A stretch of 64,000 bases of DNA from Nemophila menziesii (lineage: Eukaryota; Streptophyta; Magnoliopsida; Boraginales; Hydrophyllaceae), in the NCBI GenBank assembly GCA_029959085.1, contig JARWIR010000002.1, positions 32,761,733 to 32,825,732 of the forward strand, read 5' to 3'. The notes under the pieces were generated by a model. That model worked only from the letters and a program-made list of their open reading frames with translations. It had not been told where the DNA came from and searched no databases. Numbering within the stretch: position 1 is the stretch's first letter; every line of letters starts with the position of its first letter. The translations under genes and the position numbers were made by a program. Of the stretch, positions 1 to 13,649 are shown piece after piece.

Positions 1-926
1 TGTATAAGAGTACCTTTTGTCCTCTCTCGAATTTCTTTGGATAAATCCGGTTATTTTTATTTTCTCCTTGTAGAGACGCGAATTATCATAGGAATGAAAA
101 CGGAACTCATCTAACTCATTCAACTACATCATCCTTCGCTTACCCGCTAACTCTATGTTCATATTTAGATCTTTAATGGCCCAAAAGACACGGGATTCAA
201 TCTCGATAGGAATATGACATGCCTTGTCGTAGACCATGCGATAGGCGGATGCCCCAACAGGTTTTTTTGAATGATGTTCTGTAAGACCAGAGAGCATCAT
301 ATAGTTTTAATGACCAGTCCTTCCTCGTTTTGTTCACGGTCTTCTCTAGGATAGATTTGATCTCTCAGTTAAAGACCTCGACTTGACCGTAAGTTTGTGT
401 ATGATAACTGGTTGAAGTGCGGTATCTAACCCCCAACATACGAACGGTAGCTCTCAACTGAAAATATATAAAGTGGGTACCTTTATCACTGATGAGAACA
501 CGTGGCGTACCATGTCTTGAAAAGATATTCGATTTAAGGAACGAAATGGCTGTCTTGGCATCGTTCTCCAGTGTTTCCATTGCTTCTACCCACTTGGACA
601 CATAATCTACTGCTAGAAAAATATAAAGATTACCATGGGAAGATATGAAAGGTCTATTCCCCACACATCAAAGATTTCGACTTCTAAGACATTGTTGAGT
701 GGCATCTCGTCTCTGTTTGATATGTTGCCAATGAAGTAGCATCTTTGACAAGTCTGGACGAATTGATGACAATTTTTGTGTAGGGTAGGCAAATAGAATT
801 CGGATTGAAGAATTTTAGTTGCGATTCTATCACCTTTAAAGTGGCCACCATATGGTGAACAATGGCAGCTTGCAATGTTTTACCTTGTTTCGCCCTCATG
901 GACGCATTTTCTGATATCGTGGTCAC
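1..926 (-). pseudogene. Integrase of element A (partial)
   Basis: The catalytic core is readable at 664-365: a VDYVSKWVEA block (first Asp), ISDKGTHF (second Asp) and GQVEVFN (Glu), so all three DDE residues are present. Below 365 the reading continues in another frame with an integrase-like stretch ([11 protein letters not shown], then YKEK) down to base 1. Upstream, 926-684 should hold the HHCC zinc-binding region but is degraded. The core is interrupted by frameshifts near 365 and 664. Integrase would insert the cDNA into the host chromosome; this copy is dead by its frame breaks, not by loss of active-site residues. Confidence 0.85.
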
Positions 927-1149
927 TGCAAACCTTGAAGAGGCATGGCTTATCCCAAAATAATTATCTAGCTCTATAGCTTAACCTCTTTCATTTTTGT
1001 GGATTGAAATCTGTAGGGAATACACCACTCACTATGAGATTATTATATCTGCATACCAAGGAACAAACACATCTTTAATCGTAAAAAGTTGTTCATCAGG
1101 GAATACCTCCTACACCAATTCTGGTTCTTTGTTTGCATCAGATCCTTTA

Positions 1150-1560
1150 ATCCTGGATAAACGATCAACTACTTGATTCTCGCATCATTTTTGCCATAAG
1201 ATACTTAATTGCTAAATGATCTGTGTATACGATAGTTTTCATTCCAAGAAGATAGGAACGAAACTTATCGATAGCATATACTACGACTAATAGTTCTTTC
1301 TCCGTCACAATATAGTTCAATTGGGCAGCGTTAAAGGTCTTACTTGCATAATAAATCGTGTGAAAGATCTTATCTTTTCTTTTCCCTAACACAACACCCA
1401 TTACGTGATCACTTGCATCGCACATAAGTTCAAACGGAGCATTCCAATCTGGAGATATGACAGTCGATGTAGAGATAAGTTTCTCTTTAATCGTAAACAA
1501 TGCTTCAAGACACGCGTCATTAAAACTTAAGGGAGTATCCTTCTCAAGTAAAGAACAAAG
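1150..1560 (-). pseudogene. RNase H domain of element A
   Basis: A clean open stretch at 1,500-1,165 reads as a Ty3/gypsy RNase H. It contains FELMCDASDHVMG (first Asp), a VTEKELL block (Glu) and VYTDH (second Asp). The enzyme degrades the RNA template during reverse transcription. It is separated from the RT by stops and frameshifts between 1,500 and 1,743, where LTR-retrotransposon RT and RNase H normally join in one polyprotein. A stop lies just after AKMMRESSS. Confidence 0.85.
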
Positions 1561-1742
1561 CGGTTTGGCGATCTTGGAGAAATCTTGAATAAATCTTCTA
1601 TAAAATCATGCGTGACCCAAGAAACTTCTCACACCTTTAACAGAATCCAGAGCTGGTAAGACTTTTATTACTTCGATTTTAGCATGATCAACCTACATTA
1701 CTGCACTCGAAACTTTATGTCCCAACACAATTCCTTCTCGAA

Positions 1743-2632
1743 TCACGAAGTGGCATTTTTCCCAATTAAGAACAAGATCTGTTTCTTTACATCGCAAAGT
1801 ACCTTTTCAAGATTGTTGAGGCACTCATCAAAACTATCTCCAAGTACCGAAAAATCGTCTATAAAAACTTCTAAGTATTTATCAATCATGTCCCAAAATA
1901 TAGCCATCATACACCTCTGGAACGTGGCAGGTGCATTGCATAAACCAAACGACATTTTTCTATAGGAAAAAGTGCCAAACGGACAAGTGAAAGTTGTTTT
2001 GTGTTGAAAGCTGGATCTACACAAATCTGATTATAGAATGAATATTCTTTAAGGAAACAATAATTCTCTCTCCCTGCAAGCTTGTCTAACATTTGATCAA
2101 TGAACAATAAAGGAAAGTGATCTTTCTTCGTGTCTTTGTTGAGCTTGCGGTAATCCATGCACACTCTCCACCCACAACATGTTCTTGATGGAATGGCTTT
2201 GTTTTGATCATTAAGGATGGTAGGGATACCTCCTTTATTTAGAACAAATTGCACTGGACTAACCCACTCACTGCTCGTAATCAGTAAGATAACACCCGCA
2301 TCTAATAACTTGATCACCTCTTTCCTTACCACCTCCTTCATTTCTGGCATAAGTCTTCTTTGCCCCTCTATAGAACGCCCTCCTTCATTTTCAAGAATGA
2401 TTTTGTGTTGGCAAATGGTAGGACTAATCCCCTTTATATCGGCTATAGTCGACCCAATTGCCTCTTTGTTCGCTCGAAGCACACATAGTAACTTATCTTC
2501 TTGAGAACCTGAAAGGTTAGCAGAAATAATAATAGGCAAAGTTTTGTTAATACCTAAATACGCATAACGTAGATGAGCTGGAAGCAGTTTTTCCTCAAGA
2601 ACAGAAGGACATACGATAGATGGTTTCTTCAT
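1743..2632 (-). pseudogene. Reverse transcriptase of element A
   Basis: From 2,632 down, the peptide shows the Athila-like N-terminal block (LLPAHLRYAYLG), ADIKGISP, the WVSPVQ block, GWRVCMDYRKLN and KDHFPLLFIDQML. A frameshift near 1,975-2,025 moves the reading to the frame with CPFGTFSYRKMSFGLCNAPATFQ and the catalytic FIDDFSV (YxDD equivalent), so both active-site Asp remain. It would copy element RNA into cDNA. The RT is complete in domain terms but split in two frames. Confidence 0.9.
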
Positions 2633-2721
2633 TGGTTCAATGTCTCCTGGTTCTCGAAGTTTTTCATGAATTCTTTCTTTTGGTCAACTGTCAACTGAAT
2701 CTAATGCAACGACTTCTTCAG

Positions 2722-3609
2722 CTATATCGTCATATATCTCTGGGGATCAAGTGCTAAGGCTGCTGTTAGAGTGTCATCAAAGCTTGATTCATTGAAAACT
2801 TCTTGCGTAATTTTTCTCATGACATCTATTTTAATGCATTCATCTTTCGTATCTGGATATTTCATAGCCTTAAACACATTGAATCGTACATGTTTGTCTT
2901 GGACCCTCATGATCAATTCACCATTCTCAACATCTATTGGTGTACGCCTTGTGGCTAAGAATGGTCTACCCAAGATGATGGGTACATTCTTATCCGCCTC
3001 GTAATCAAGAATAATAAAAACACAAGAAAATATAAAACTACCAGCTTCAACTAAAATATCTTCAATTTTACCTACTAGTTGGGAGAGGGAGCGATTTACC
3101 ATTTATAATACCACTGAAGTGGGTACTACCTCTCCTATGTTGAAATTCTCAAACAGGGAATTTGGCATGAGATTGATACTCGCACCTTAAGCACATAATG
3201 CTTTCCCAGTCCATTCTTTGCCAGTAACAATGGGAATTGTAAAACTTCCGAGATCTCGTAGCTTCGGTGGCAACTTACTTTGACATATAACACTGCACTC
3301 CTCAGATAATCCAATCAATTCCACAGTTTCTAAGCTTTGTTTGTTAGAAATAATTTCTTTCATGAATTTCAGATATTCAGCCATCCTCTTGAGAGCTTCT
3401 AAAAATGGTATGTTGATATCTAACTTGCTCACCATGTCAAGGAACTTCTTGAATTCTTTTTCATTGTTCTTGTTTCTGACACGTGATGGGAATGGTAGAG
3501 GAGGATGTGTATTGTTTATCACCAAACTCTTCTTTTCTGGTGCCTTTTTGGGGACACTCTTTGGTTTAATTACCACTTCGATTTTATCTTCAATTGTTTC
3601 TTCAACCAC
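2722..3609 (-). pseudogene. Aspartic protease region of element A
   Basis: 3,609-3,187 encodes the lysine/proline-rich linker and the run-up to the protease, including LPPKLRDLGSFTIP. 3,102-2,722 encodes its C-terminal half with ILGRPFLAT, a hallmark of retrotransposon aspartic proteases. The active-site stretch around 3,160-3,190 reads C-A-stop-G-A-S where the family has C-D-L-G-A-S, so the catalytic Asp is lost to a small local change and replaced by a stop. Protease would cut the gag-pol polyprotein. Confidence 0.85.
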
Positions 3610-4990
3610 CTATTCAGGAGTAGGGGTTGGTTCTTTTGGTTGTTCAGTTTCTTCCACTCTATGCAGAGGTAATTGTTTTCCACTTCTTAATTCAACCACA
3701 TGACACGCATCATCTTGAGGAGTTATAGTATCACTCCTAAGTTTCCCTTTTAGCATGCTTTGTATTGCACTTGCTATCTGTGATATAGTATTCTCGAGAT
3801 CTTTAATAACACTCGTTTGTTGTTGAAATCTTTGTTGATTCACCTTCATTCTTTCCTCTAGAACATTCATAAATTTATCTAGATTTTGATCCAAACTTGA
3901 AGGTTGCGATGAAGGTTGATCATAATTAGCTTGTTGCGTGGAATACGAATATGGTTCTTGATAGTAATTTTCGTTCTTTGGAACTTGTTGATATATTGGT
4001 TGTGGTTGATAATAATTTTGAGGCTGAGTTTGATAATAATTACCTTGTTTTTTTACCCAATTATGCTTTTATGGAGAATAATAATTAGCGTGACTCCCTT
4101 GAGGCTGATAGTAACCATTTGAGTAATGGTTTATGTGATGAGTTACGAAGGTAATCGAAGCTTGATTATGAATGCAATTCTCCCATGAATGATTTCTTTC
4201 TCCATAACCAGGACATGAAGTTAATGCATGTACTAGATTTACATGTTCTATAGAATTTCTCTCCAAACGTGATTGTTCTTGTAATTCCTTGAGTTGTTGG
4301 TTTAATTCTTCGATCCTTAGAGCTTCTAAGGTATCTTCTTCCTTTTATGATTCTAACGGCCAACTTCTCTCGGTTTCAAGGACTCTTTCTATGATAATAT
4401 GAGCATCTTCTGGATCTAATAACACAAAACTCCCATCTCCTAAATTGTCTACTTTTTCCTTGGACTCGTTGTTGAGTCCTCCATAGAATATAGTTAATTT
4501 ATATTCAGGTGAGGAGACGTGGAATGGACACCTCGGTTTCTTGTCATTGAAACGTAACCATGATTCACCAACACTTTCCCCTTCTTCTTGCATAAATTGT
4601 TCCAACTCCAACATATCTTTTAAGAGTCTAATCATCGTATAAAATTGATCTAGGAACTATGCTTGGAGTTTTTCCCATTTTAGAATTGAATCAGGGTGTT
4701 TGTAGTCATGCCAACCGCTTGCACTTCCGATCAAGAAGAATTGGAACATAACGTAGTACATCTGTTCCGGTGTAACACCTTTGATGATATAGGCATCGCA
4801 GATCTGCATGAATTTCTTAATAACGAACCGGATCCTGATGTGCAACACCACTAAATTGACCATAACTCAAAAATTGTTCAATCATGCCTGGATCAGGCCT
4901 GAATTTACCGGCTTGGATTTCTGGAGTGCAGATTCCTCTAGGTTGCACTCTAAACGAGACAGGAAGATCGGGTTTCTTCGGACTTGCCAT
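3610..4990 (-). pseudogene. Gag of element A
   Basis: The start is the ATG at 4,990 (MASPKKPDLPVSF), the same position relative to the primer site as in D. The capsid part reads through several frames: PGMIEQFLSYGQFSG, CDAYIIKGVTPEQM, LDQFYTMIRLLKDMLELEQFM and CPFHVSSPEYKLTIFYGGLN. A zinc-knuckle-like stretch near 4,170-4,235 (CPGYGERNHSWENC) follows, then a Gln-rich, Tyr-rich region and a predicted coiled stretch at 3,894-3,700. At least four frame changes break it. Gag forms the virus-like particle that packages element RNA. Confidence 0.85.
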
Positions 4991-5084
4991 CTGAATAACA
5001 TGTAATAACAAAACTAAAAAAAGCGTAAAATAGAACTAACTGAAATAAAAGAACTAAATAAATGCACAAAGACTAATGATGTAG

Positions 5085-5102
5085 TCCCTGGCAGCGGCGC
5101 CA
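5085..5102 (-). other. Primer binding site of element A (tRNA-Asp-like)
   Basis: On the minus strand the 18 bases read TGGCGCCGCTGCCAGGGA, seven bases after the LTR end. They match the plant tRNA-Asp 3'-end complement used by Athila elements at 16 of 18 positions (from memory of that motif). It primes minus-strand cDNA. Confidence 0.85.
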
Positions 5103-5108
5103 AAAACT

Positions 5109-6623
5109 TGGTGTCGCGTAGGGCATGATAAAATAAGGATAAATAAGATGAAAATAAACACCCCAACTGAAGCACGTTACTCACTTCAAGTATCACAGAT
5201 CGTATGCAAGTTTTAATAGAAAGTAAGGTTCTTTCCTCAGAGACTACGAAAGTTAGGAATAACTTATGCAATATAAAGTTAAAATAAGAAGCTAGAAGAA
5301 TAATACGCAAGAAATAAAAGACTTTGTAATATTTGATGGGTTTCTAAGACTCTAAAAAATTAACTAAATAAAGTAAAGACAACAAAATAAATAAGAGAAT
5401 GAAGATAGTATGAGTGTTTAGCTCGTGATCTAGCAAGTAATCCCCACTAGCCTTGTTATAACCTATTTATGTAAGGAAGAATTGTGTGATATGCAATAGC
5501 CAGGATTCTATATTCCTCCTAACCCCCTTTTGGGTGGACTTAGGTGGCGACTAACAATTAATTACCAGGGGACTTGGGTAAGGGGACCCTGCGCAATGAT
5601 CAGTGATTAATCTCAAACCCTAATGACTATCTAGTTAGGCAAGCTCTTCAGGATCACTAACACACACTAGATAATTATATGGTGTTTCAATAATTAGATA
5701 CCCCTTCCGGGTGACCATCTAACTAATATTAAGGTAATCATATACATTTGCAATTGCAAGAACTACAGACAATAAATCAAACACATAAAAACGCAGAGAA
5801 TATAACACTAATTTCAATTAAATGTAAACATCCCAAATTAAAATAGATTTGAAAAAAGTCTAGGGTTCATACACATATGCTAATCTCAAGCTAAAATAGA
5901 ATTAGTTCATACTAGAGAAAGAAAGAAAAACATTTACAATTTTGAAGGATTGGGAAGGCATGATGTGTTGTCCAACTCCTTCTGATCTTCTCTTTTCTTA
6001 CTGTAAGCTTCCTTTTGGTTTAAAGGCTGAACAAGCATGAGTTCTTTAGGGTAAAAATGAGTATATATAGGGCCTTGGTCGAAATTATGAGTAACCCCCA
6101 AGTTAAGGAGTGCATATTTTACCAAATTTTGTATTTCTAACTTGTAGGAAGGAATAAACCTTAGCAGATTTTGTTTTGGTCATATCCCCTTCGTTACTTA
6201 TCGTATTTTGATGTTCATTATATGGAAATGACCGCGTTGAAATGATCTACCAGTTAATAAAAAATATCTCCATAATTCCCAACAGTTTTTCTGCAGTAAA
6301 TTAATTAATGGACGTAGGTGCAATTTTAGCGGCTTCTTTACACTCCAAATATCCAAACTCTTCCTTTTTGACTTTGACTAAAGGTTTTCCTTTAATTTTC
6401 CTTTTCAAATTAGTTTACATAGGTGTAATAACTTCCATTTATCTAAGTGTTATAAAAGTAACACACAAATTATGCATAAAGCTCATAAAATAGCAAAACA
6501 CCTAAAACTAGACAAGGAAGTGTAAAGTATATATATCTGTGGAAAATCCCAAAATTAATAACTAAACAACCCTAAAATAATGTCTCAAGTATAGATTAAT
6601 TTATCAAAAATAGGGAGACATCA
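5109..6623 (-). repeat. 5' LTR of element A (1,515 bp)
   Basis: On the minus strand it begins TGATGTCTCCC at 6,623 and ends GCGACACCA at 5,109, giving TG..CA ends. A TATA-like CTATATATAC lies at 6,070-6,061. The R/U5 part carries the block shared by all Athila LTRs here, namely the AACTTGCATAC-type sequence and the cluster of CCC/GGG-rich segments at 5,510-5,720. The primer site follows seven bases downstream. Confidence 0.9.
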
Positions 6624-7744
6624 AATGGGTACTTCTAATGGAAGTCTTTGATCATTTTCTTGAAGATATTCTCTGTTTTCATCTACTTCACTTTTATTCT
6701 TCTTACGAAATGGATTAGTCCACGAATTCTACATGCATTGATTCTTCGATGAGCTATATTCTCTTGTTGAAGATTCAATAAGTTTTCCCTTCACATGGTA
6801 TCCAAAAAACACTCATTCATCCACAATTGCCTTGAGTTTCTCTAAATAATCTCTTATATTAAGGATGAAGCACTTGTACCGAAATACACAAAAGTATAAG
6901 AAATTTGAAGGTATTTCATTCCATATCCCATACATTGTCTTATTTATGATTGGTCAAATCAAGTATCAATCAAGAACATAGAATTACATATTGACGGGTT
7001 TTCCCCAAAAGTAAGTTGGCAAATTGTGTTCCTTCAATACATTTCTAGCCTTTTATTGGAGTATTTAGTTTTTCCTTTCTACTACCCCTTTTTGTTGGAG
7101 AGCTCTAGGATTTAAAATTTATGCTCAATTCCAAAATTATCATAAATATCCATAAATGGAGAAATCACATATTTCATACCATAATATCTATGAATGCAAT
7201 TAATAGAATAACCTTACCTTACGACAAAGTTTAGAAATTTATCAAAGGAAAGGTTTTTAATTGCAAGAAAGATTATCCATGTAAATCTAGTAAAACTTGT
7301 CAATGATACAAAAACATATTTTGACCCTCCTAGGCTAGTGATCAACACTACCATAAAGATCCATATGCAAAAGTTGAAGGAGTCTAACGAAACAACTCTT
7401 CTTAAAGTCTTAAATGATGAACAATGTTGTTTCCCAAATTGACATGCATAACATAACCTATCTCTGTCAAACTTATGCTTGGGAAGGCTTATGAGTATAT
7501 TATTTAAATGACTTTTTGAAATTAAATCTATACTATCATGACCTAGGAGACGATGCCATAACCAATTATCATTAACAACAAATAAGAACTTAACATGTTG
7601 GCATATGAGACTATTAAAATCAACAATATAGACATCATGGCAATGATTTTCTATGAACAAAACATCTAGAACATTTTTTTAATAACACCACAATGAGAGG
7701 GTTCAAAATTAACTCTATACCCTTCATCACAAAACAGGATAATG
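6624..7744 (-). mobile_element. Ty1/copia remnant, integrase-to-RT linker part
   Basis: Minus-strand translation gives fragments of a copia polyprotein. 7,660-7,214 holds the integrase N-terminus. Around 7,140-6,990 there are scrambled pieces of the integrase C-terminal core, resembling the RTPQQNGVVERKN region. 6,780-6,630 reads NPFRKKNKSEVDEN and LPLEVP, like the acidic linker before a copia RT. Stops are frequent. Element A cuts this remnant on the left and solo LTR B on the right; the 5' part resumes at 9,416. Confidence 0.75.
7214..7660 (-). pseudogene. Copia GAG-pre-integrase / integrase N-terminus
   Basis: A 148-residue stretch reads LWHRLLGHDSIDLISKSHL, then CYACQFGKQHCSSF, giving the H-H-C-C zinc-binding pattern of copia integrases. 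ITSLGGSKYVFVSLTSFTRFTW follows. The first catalytic Asp of the core should sit in a VDD(Y/F)SRFTW block, but here the block is SLTSFTRFTW, so that residue is lost. The frame ends at 7,214. It is a clear copia integrase fossil; nothing suggests function. Confidence 0.85.
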
Positions 7745-9415
7745 ATAAGTGATGTCTCCCTATTTGTGATGATTTAATCTATATTGGGGACATTATTTTA
7801 GGTGTATTAGGATAGTCAATACTCGGGTATTATTCATAAATTGCTATTTTCCTATTTTCTATCTTGATTTGATGATTTTTTTAAAGCATATTGGTTTAAT
7901 TGTTTGTTAATTGAGAAACTTTAATGATATATGAAAATTAATTAGATGTCAAATCAATTTCAAGAGTGAAATGAAAGAAGATAAGGATAGAAATTGGAGA
8001 TAAAAGATGTAAAAGATAAAATAGGAAAAGAAAAGTTGCCAAGTAAATTTGAATTTCAGCAGCCAGGTCCACTAAATTAATCATAACTCAACAACTGCTG
8101 ATAATTTGGAAAAATTGTTAAAAGAAATAGTGTAGAGATTTCCGAGACAATCAGTTTTGATCTAAAGAACGCATCAATCAGAGCAATATTGAAGAAGTTA
8201 TAGCCAAAACAAGACAACAACAATTTCTTACCTTTTCTATATTTTAGGCTACGAATTTGATTTAAAAAAGAAGTCCAATTGCTTGCTTCCTACTCCAAGA
8301 AATCCTAATTAAGGCTTCCTAAACTCCTATTCCTTGCCTCCCACAATATTTGTCCTTAAGTTTTCTTCATCATTAGAAGTCATTCAAGAGAGCAAGTTGA
8401 CAATATGCCATAATGTATCCACGAGCATCCCAACCTCTGTGGAAAGGGTTCAAAACTATACGAGAGTCAAGAATATTTCAAAGCGAAGCGCATTAACGAG
8501 TTTCCAAAGGGGGACAGGGCAGATAGAAAAAAGAATGTAATTACAGGCCAGGACCTTTGAAGCCCTAAGCCCGTCTTTTGATTGAATACAATTACATAAC
8601 GAATGAATTCGGGCAAAGACAAAGATACCGATCTTTCTTTTAGTTTATTTCTTTCTAGTATGAACTAATTTAATCCATAGTTTGGGTTTTGCATATGTAT
8701 AATCTATGAATAACATTTTCTTCTATCTATGTTTCTTTGGGAGAATGATTTTAAATTGATTCTAACTGCTAACCATATATTTTTTTATGTGCTTTGATTT
8801 ATTGTCTGTCTTAAACCTGATCAATTTAGGGTTGTGCTAATAGTAGTTAGATGGTCACCCGGAAGGGGTGTCTAATTATTGAAACACCACATAAACGTCT
8901 AGTGTGTAGTAGTGATCCGGAAGGGCTTGCCTAACTAGATAGTCATTAGGGTTTGTTATTTCACCACCAATCATTATTTGCAGGCCAGTCTCATCTAAGA
9001 ACCTAGTGGTGTAGGAGCACCTTAGTTAAGTCCCCTGGTAATTGTGAGGTCGCCACCTTAGTCCACCCGGAAGGGGGTAGGGAGGAATTTAGAATCCTGA
9101 CTACTTATCTAAGAACTATTATCACCCTTATTAACTAGTAAAAAGAAATAGAAGGATTAGTGCATACTTGCAAAACCGGTGCTATACTTTCTCATCTCAT
9201 TCTCTCGTATTTTATTTACTTGTCTTTAATTTATTTTGTTTAATCATTATCTTCATCAATCATATTTATTTACTTTTCTTATCTTTGTCTATTATCTGCT
9301 ACGCTATTCGGTATACCTACTCGTATAACACTAAGTCCCTAAGAACGAATCTGACTTATCATTTATCCATATTTTATTATCATATTTTTAGCACACCTTA
9401 GGCGACACCAATAAG
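7745..9415 (+). mobile_element. Element B: solo Athila-type LTR with 5-bp TSD
   Basis: The LTR occupies 7,750-9,410 (1,661 bp), from TGATGTCTCCC to GGCGACACCA. It is flanked by perfect ATAAG duplications at 7,745-7,749 and 9,411-9,415. No primer site or PPT adjoins it, so it is the product of LTR-LTR recombination. The place where other copies have CTATAAATAC reads CTCCTATTCC here (about 8,328), so the TATA box appears lost. It splits the copia remnant. Confidence 0.93.
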
Positions 9416-10755
9416 CAAGTTAAAAGTAAGACCTTCAACAAATTACACATTAGAGTTAAGTAAAGAGGTATTGTTAACAATGATTCCTTTGTCTAGGATT
9501 CTTCCTTATGAGTTTTCGGAAAAGGTCACCTTGTATCCTTCCTTCTTTATTAGTGATTTATATAATGACAAATTTCTGGTCATGTTCCTAGCGTAACCCC
9601 TATATAGAATCCATTCCTTTTGTGCTTTGATGCACTTATCCCCATTAGCCAATAAGGGCACTACAATATCGACATGTTTCTTGTCTTTTGTTCATGTCGA
9701 AGTTGTAGTGATAGGATGTATCATTAGAATGTATTTATTTGTTGGGGTTGTCTTTTAAGAGCTTGGGACAATACACCATGATGTGTCCAATATTCTTTCA
9801 AGGATACCAGGTATCCTTCTCCATCTTGAGTTCTCCATATCTCTCTTTGTAGGGTTTTCTTGAGTTACCTCTCTTGGTGAATCACTCGTGCCTCAAGATT
9901 ATCATTGTTCCTTTGGCAAGCATGGAGATCCCATCACTATCACTTGATTCATCATTCTCCGATTTATTCTTGTATGCTTTCATCACCCATCTTTCGTTCT
10001 TCCCCAATGTGAAAAGATAGTGGTTTCTTCTATTTTAATCAAAGTCATCCTAGATAATATCTTGGTCCAAGCAAGTTCTTCCATCCTGAGATTTCATATT
10101 AGTTCATGAATCATCATGTTTGAAACATATTTAGCTTCACGAATGGTCGTGGCTCATTCCTTGTATTACTTTGGTAGTGCGATAAGATCTTGTGGCATGA
10201 CTCGTTCTTAGTGTAGACTTGAATGAGAGTTCTCAAGTTGATGACAATGATTAAGAACAGTCAATACAATTTGTTTAAGCTTTCTCCCGTCTCTAACATG
10301 AAGAGTTTGTATTGAGTAACATAAACCCCTATATTTGTTTCTTTAACATCACAAGTGCCTTGGTAGGGTAGTTCTAATAGTCTTTAAATTTTATAAGAGG
10401 ATTCACACTCGTTTACACGACTATATGTGGATGGAATAAACTCACAAATAAGTGTGTTGAGAGCCTAATTATTTTTGGTAATCTTGGCTATATCTTGAAC
10501 CGTGAGCTCATCTTCGGGGTCAAATCTTCCCTATAACTAAATGATTTGTATGTTTGATTCACAGTGATTTTCCAAAGTGAGTAGTTAAGTCCTTAAAGGT
10601 ATATCTACATATGCTTCTTCCAATATGCATACTATATCCCTACAAATAATGGTTGATGAATAGTTCTAATACCCTCTAGTTGGTTAGCTCCCATATCATA
10701 TATAAATCTAGACGCCGTAAGCACAAATATATTAGAGCTTAACCATGAGACCAAC
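9416..10755 (-). mobile_element. Ty1/copia remnant, 5' (gag) part
   Basis: This continues the minus-strand copia element beyond solo LTR B. No long open frame remains. A decayed zinc-knuckle-like stretch is seen around 9,830-9,760 (NIGHIMVYCPKL). At 10,737-10,754 a sequence resembling a degraded initiator-Met primer site (TGGTCTCATGG on the minus strand) ends the internal region. The assignment rests on position and these weak motifs. Confidence 0.5.
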
Positions 10756-12261
<1,506 letters not shown>

Positions 12262-12479
12262 TAACCGTTTTAATTTATAGTATTACCGAGAATTGTTTTC
12301 ACATCTTATAATTTGGATCTTTTATAGATCAATTTAAATTAATATTTTTCCTTTGAGGCCTCTACTTGGAAATACCAGTAGCTTGTTATGTGATCAATGT
12401 TGATCAGTTATTGCAATAATGTTTTTCGATTATTCTAATAGATTTAAACAGATGGAATTTTTGTTGTGATAAAGCCCTT
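12262..12479. other. Unassigned AT-rich spacer
   Basis: No open frame, repeat end or recognisable motif is seen. It lies between the presumed copia LTR and the first degenerate satellite units. Confidence 0.5.
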
Positions 12480-13482
12480 GCTAGAGTTTAACTTGTCTAA
12501 CTCGTGTTTCATCTTTGAGATCCTATTTTCAAATTTATTGGTCACTTAAATAACCAACTTTAGGTTTAACTTGGATAACCTTTCACGAGCTTTAATGATA
12601 AATGACTATGAATGTTTTCTTAGGGGTTTGACCAACTTGTGTTTTGAATTTAATTCACGAGGTTTTAATCAAAGGTATTGGTGTTTGTGTGAGTTTAACC
12701 AACTTTATATATATAGGTGGATAACCTTTCCTAAGGTTTAATCGAGGATGTGATAACTTTGGGCGTCTAAGCAGTGTATTTCGACTCAATAACCCCTTCT
12801 GAGTTTTATATAACGATGGTTAGGGACTTAGGAAGTCTTACCAGTGTGTTTACAACTCGATAACCCCATATGAGGTTTATTTAAGGATGCTTGGTGACTT
12901 TGGTAGTCTAACTGGTTTATATTATCAACTTAGTAACCCCCTATGAGGTATAATCGAGGATGCTTGGTGACTTTGGGAGTCTAACTAATGTCTTTTTTGA
13001 CTTATTAACCCCTGATTAGGTTTTAAAAAGGATGCTTGGTGTCTTCAGAAGTCTAACTAGTTTGTGTGTTTGCCCTGATAACCCATTCTGAGGTTTAATA
13101 GAGGATTCTTGGTGCATTTTAGAGTTTAATCAGTGTGTATTTTACTTGATAACCGCTTTTGAGGTTTAATAGAGGATGCTCATTGACATTGGGAGCCCAG
13201 CCAAAGTATTTTTTACTTAATAACCCCTTCATTAGTTTAATCGAGGATGATTGGTGACTTTTGGAGTCTAAACAATGTATTTTTTTACTTGATGACCCCT
13301 TATGAGATTTAACCGAGGATGCTTTATAACATTATGATTTTAACCAGTGCGTCTTCATCTCGATAACCTTTTCTGCTGTTTAAACGAGGATGCGTGGTGA
13401 CTTGAGAAGTCTAAGCATCTCATATATTTTTACTCGATAACCTCCCTTGAGGTTCAATCGAGGATGGTGGTGACCTGATAAT
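12480..13482. repeat. Satellite array, ~72-bp unit (left part)
   Basis: Units share the pattern ACTCGATAACCCC, then GAGGTTTAATCGAGGATG, then TTGGTGACTT and GAGTCTAACCAGT. The ACTCGATAACC anchor recurs at 12,783, 12,854, 12,927, 12,999, 13,072, 13,143, 13,214, 13,286, 13,357 and 13,431, a spacing of 71-74 bp. Units before 12,783 are more degenerate. Copies differ by many substitutions, so the array is old. It stops at the edge of LTR C and resumes at 26,263. Confidence 0.93.
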
Positions 13483-13620
13483 TGGTGGGAACATGGTATG
13501 ATAAAAGAATGATAGTAAAAGCACACACACCTTGGAAGAACCAAGAGAAACTCTCTGCAAGTTCATGGATCATTTCTTAAGTAATAGTAAATACAATATT
13601 AATAAAGTTTCTCTCCTAGG
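13483..13620 (-). repeat. Element C solo LTR, U5-side fragment
   Basis: On the minus strand this ends in a TTATCATACC-type stretch and CCCACCA, like the U5 end of the Athila LTRs here. Its 13,600-13,620 part resembles the GTTTGTTCCTTAGGGATTC segment of LTR E at 36,570. The rest of the LTR is at 24,575-26,257; LINE2 sits between. Outer target duplications are ATAAT (13,478-13,482) and ATAAG (26,258-26,262), 4 of 5 matching. Confidence 0.75.
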
Positions 13621-13649
13621 CATACTCCCCGAGGCACATGGAAAGAGAA

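Larger units (their letters stand above)
1..6623 (-). mobile_element. Element A: Athila-lineage Ty3/gypsy retrotransposon, 3' part off-window
   Basis: On the minus strand the order from high to low coordinates is 5' LTR, tRNA-Asp-like primer site, gag, protease, RT, RNase H and integrase, which is the Ty3/gypsy order. The RT, gag and integrase peptides read as Athila-type. The integrase still runs at base 1, so the 3' end and 3' LTR are outside. Frameshifts and stops break every domain, so this copy cannot make its proteins. It is the only copy in the window with RT, RNase H and an integrase core. Its LTR abuts copia-derived sequence at 6,624, so A inserted into the copia element. The duplicated target would be AATGG (6,624-6,628), but the other copy is not visible. 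Confidence 0.9.

Noticed and set aside
5085..5102. tRNA gene
   Set aside because: Only the 18 bases complementary to a tRNA 3' end are present; it is a primer site. No tRNA cloverleaf was found anywhere in the window.
12480..13482. CRISPR-like repeat array
   Set aside because: Repeat units are about 72 bp, contiguous and diverged, with no unique spacers and no cas-like genes.
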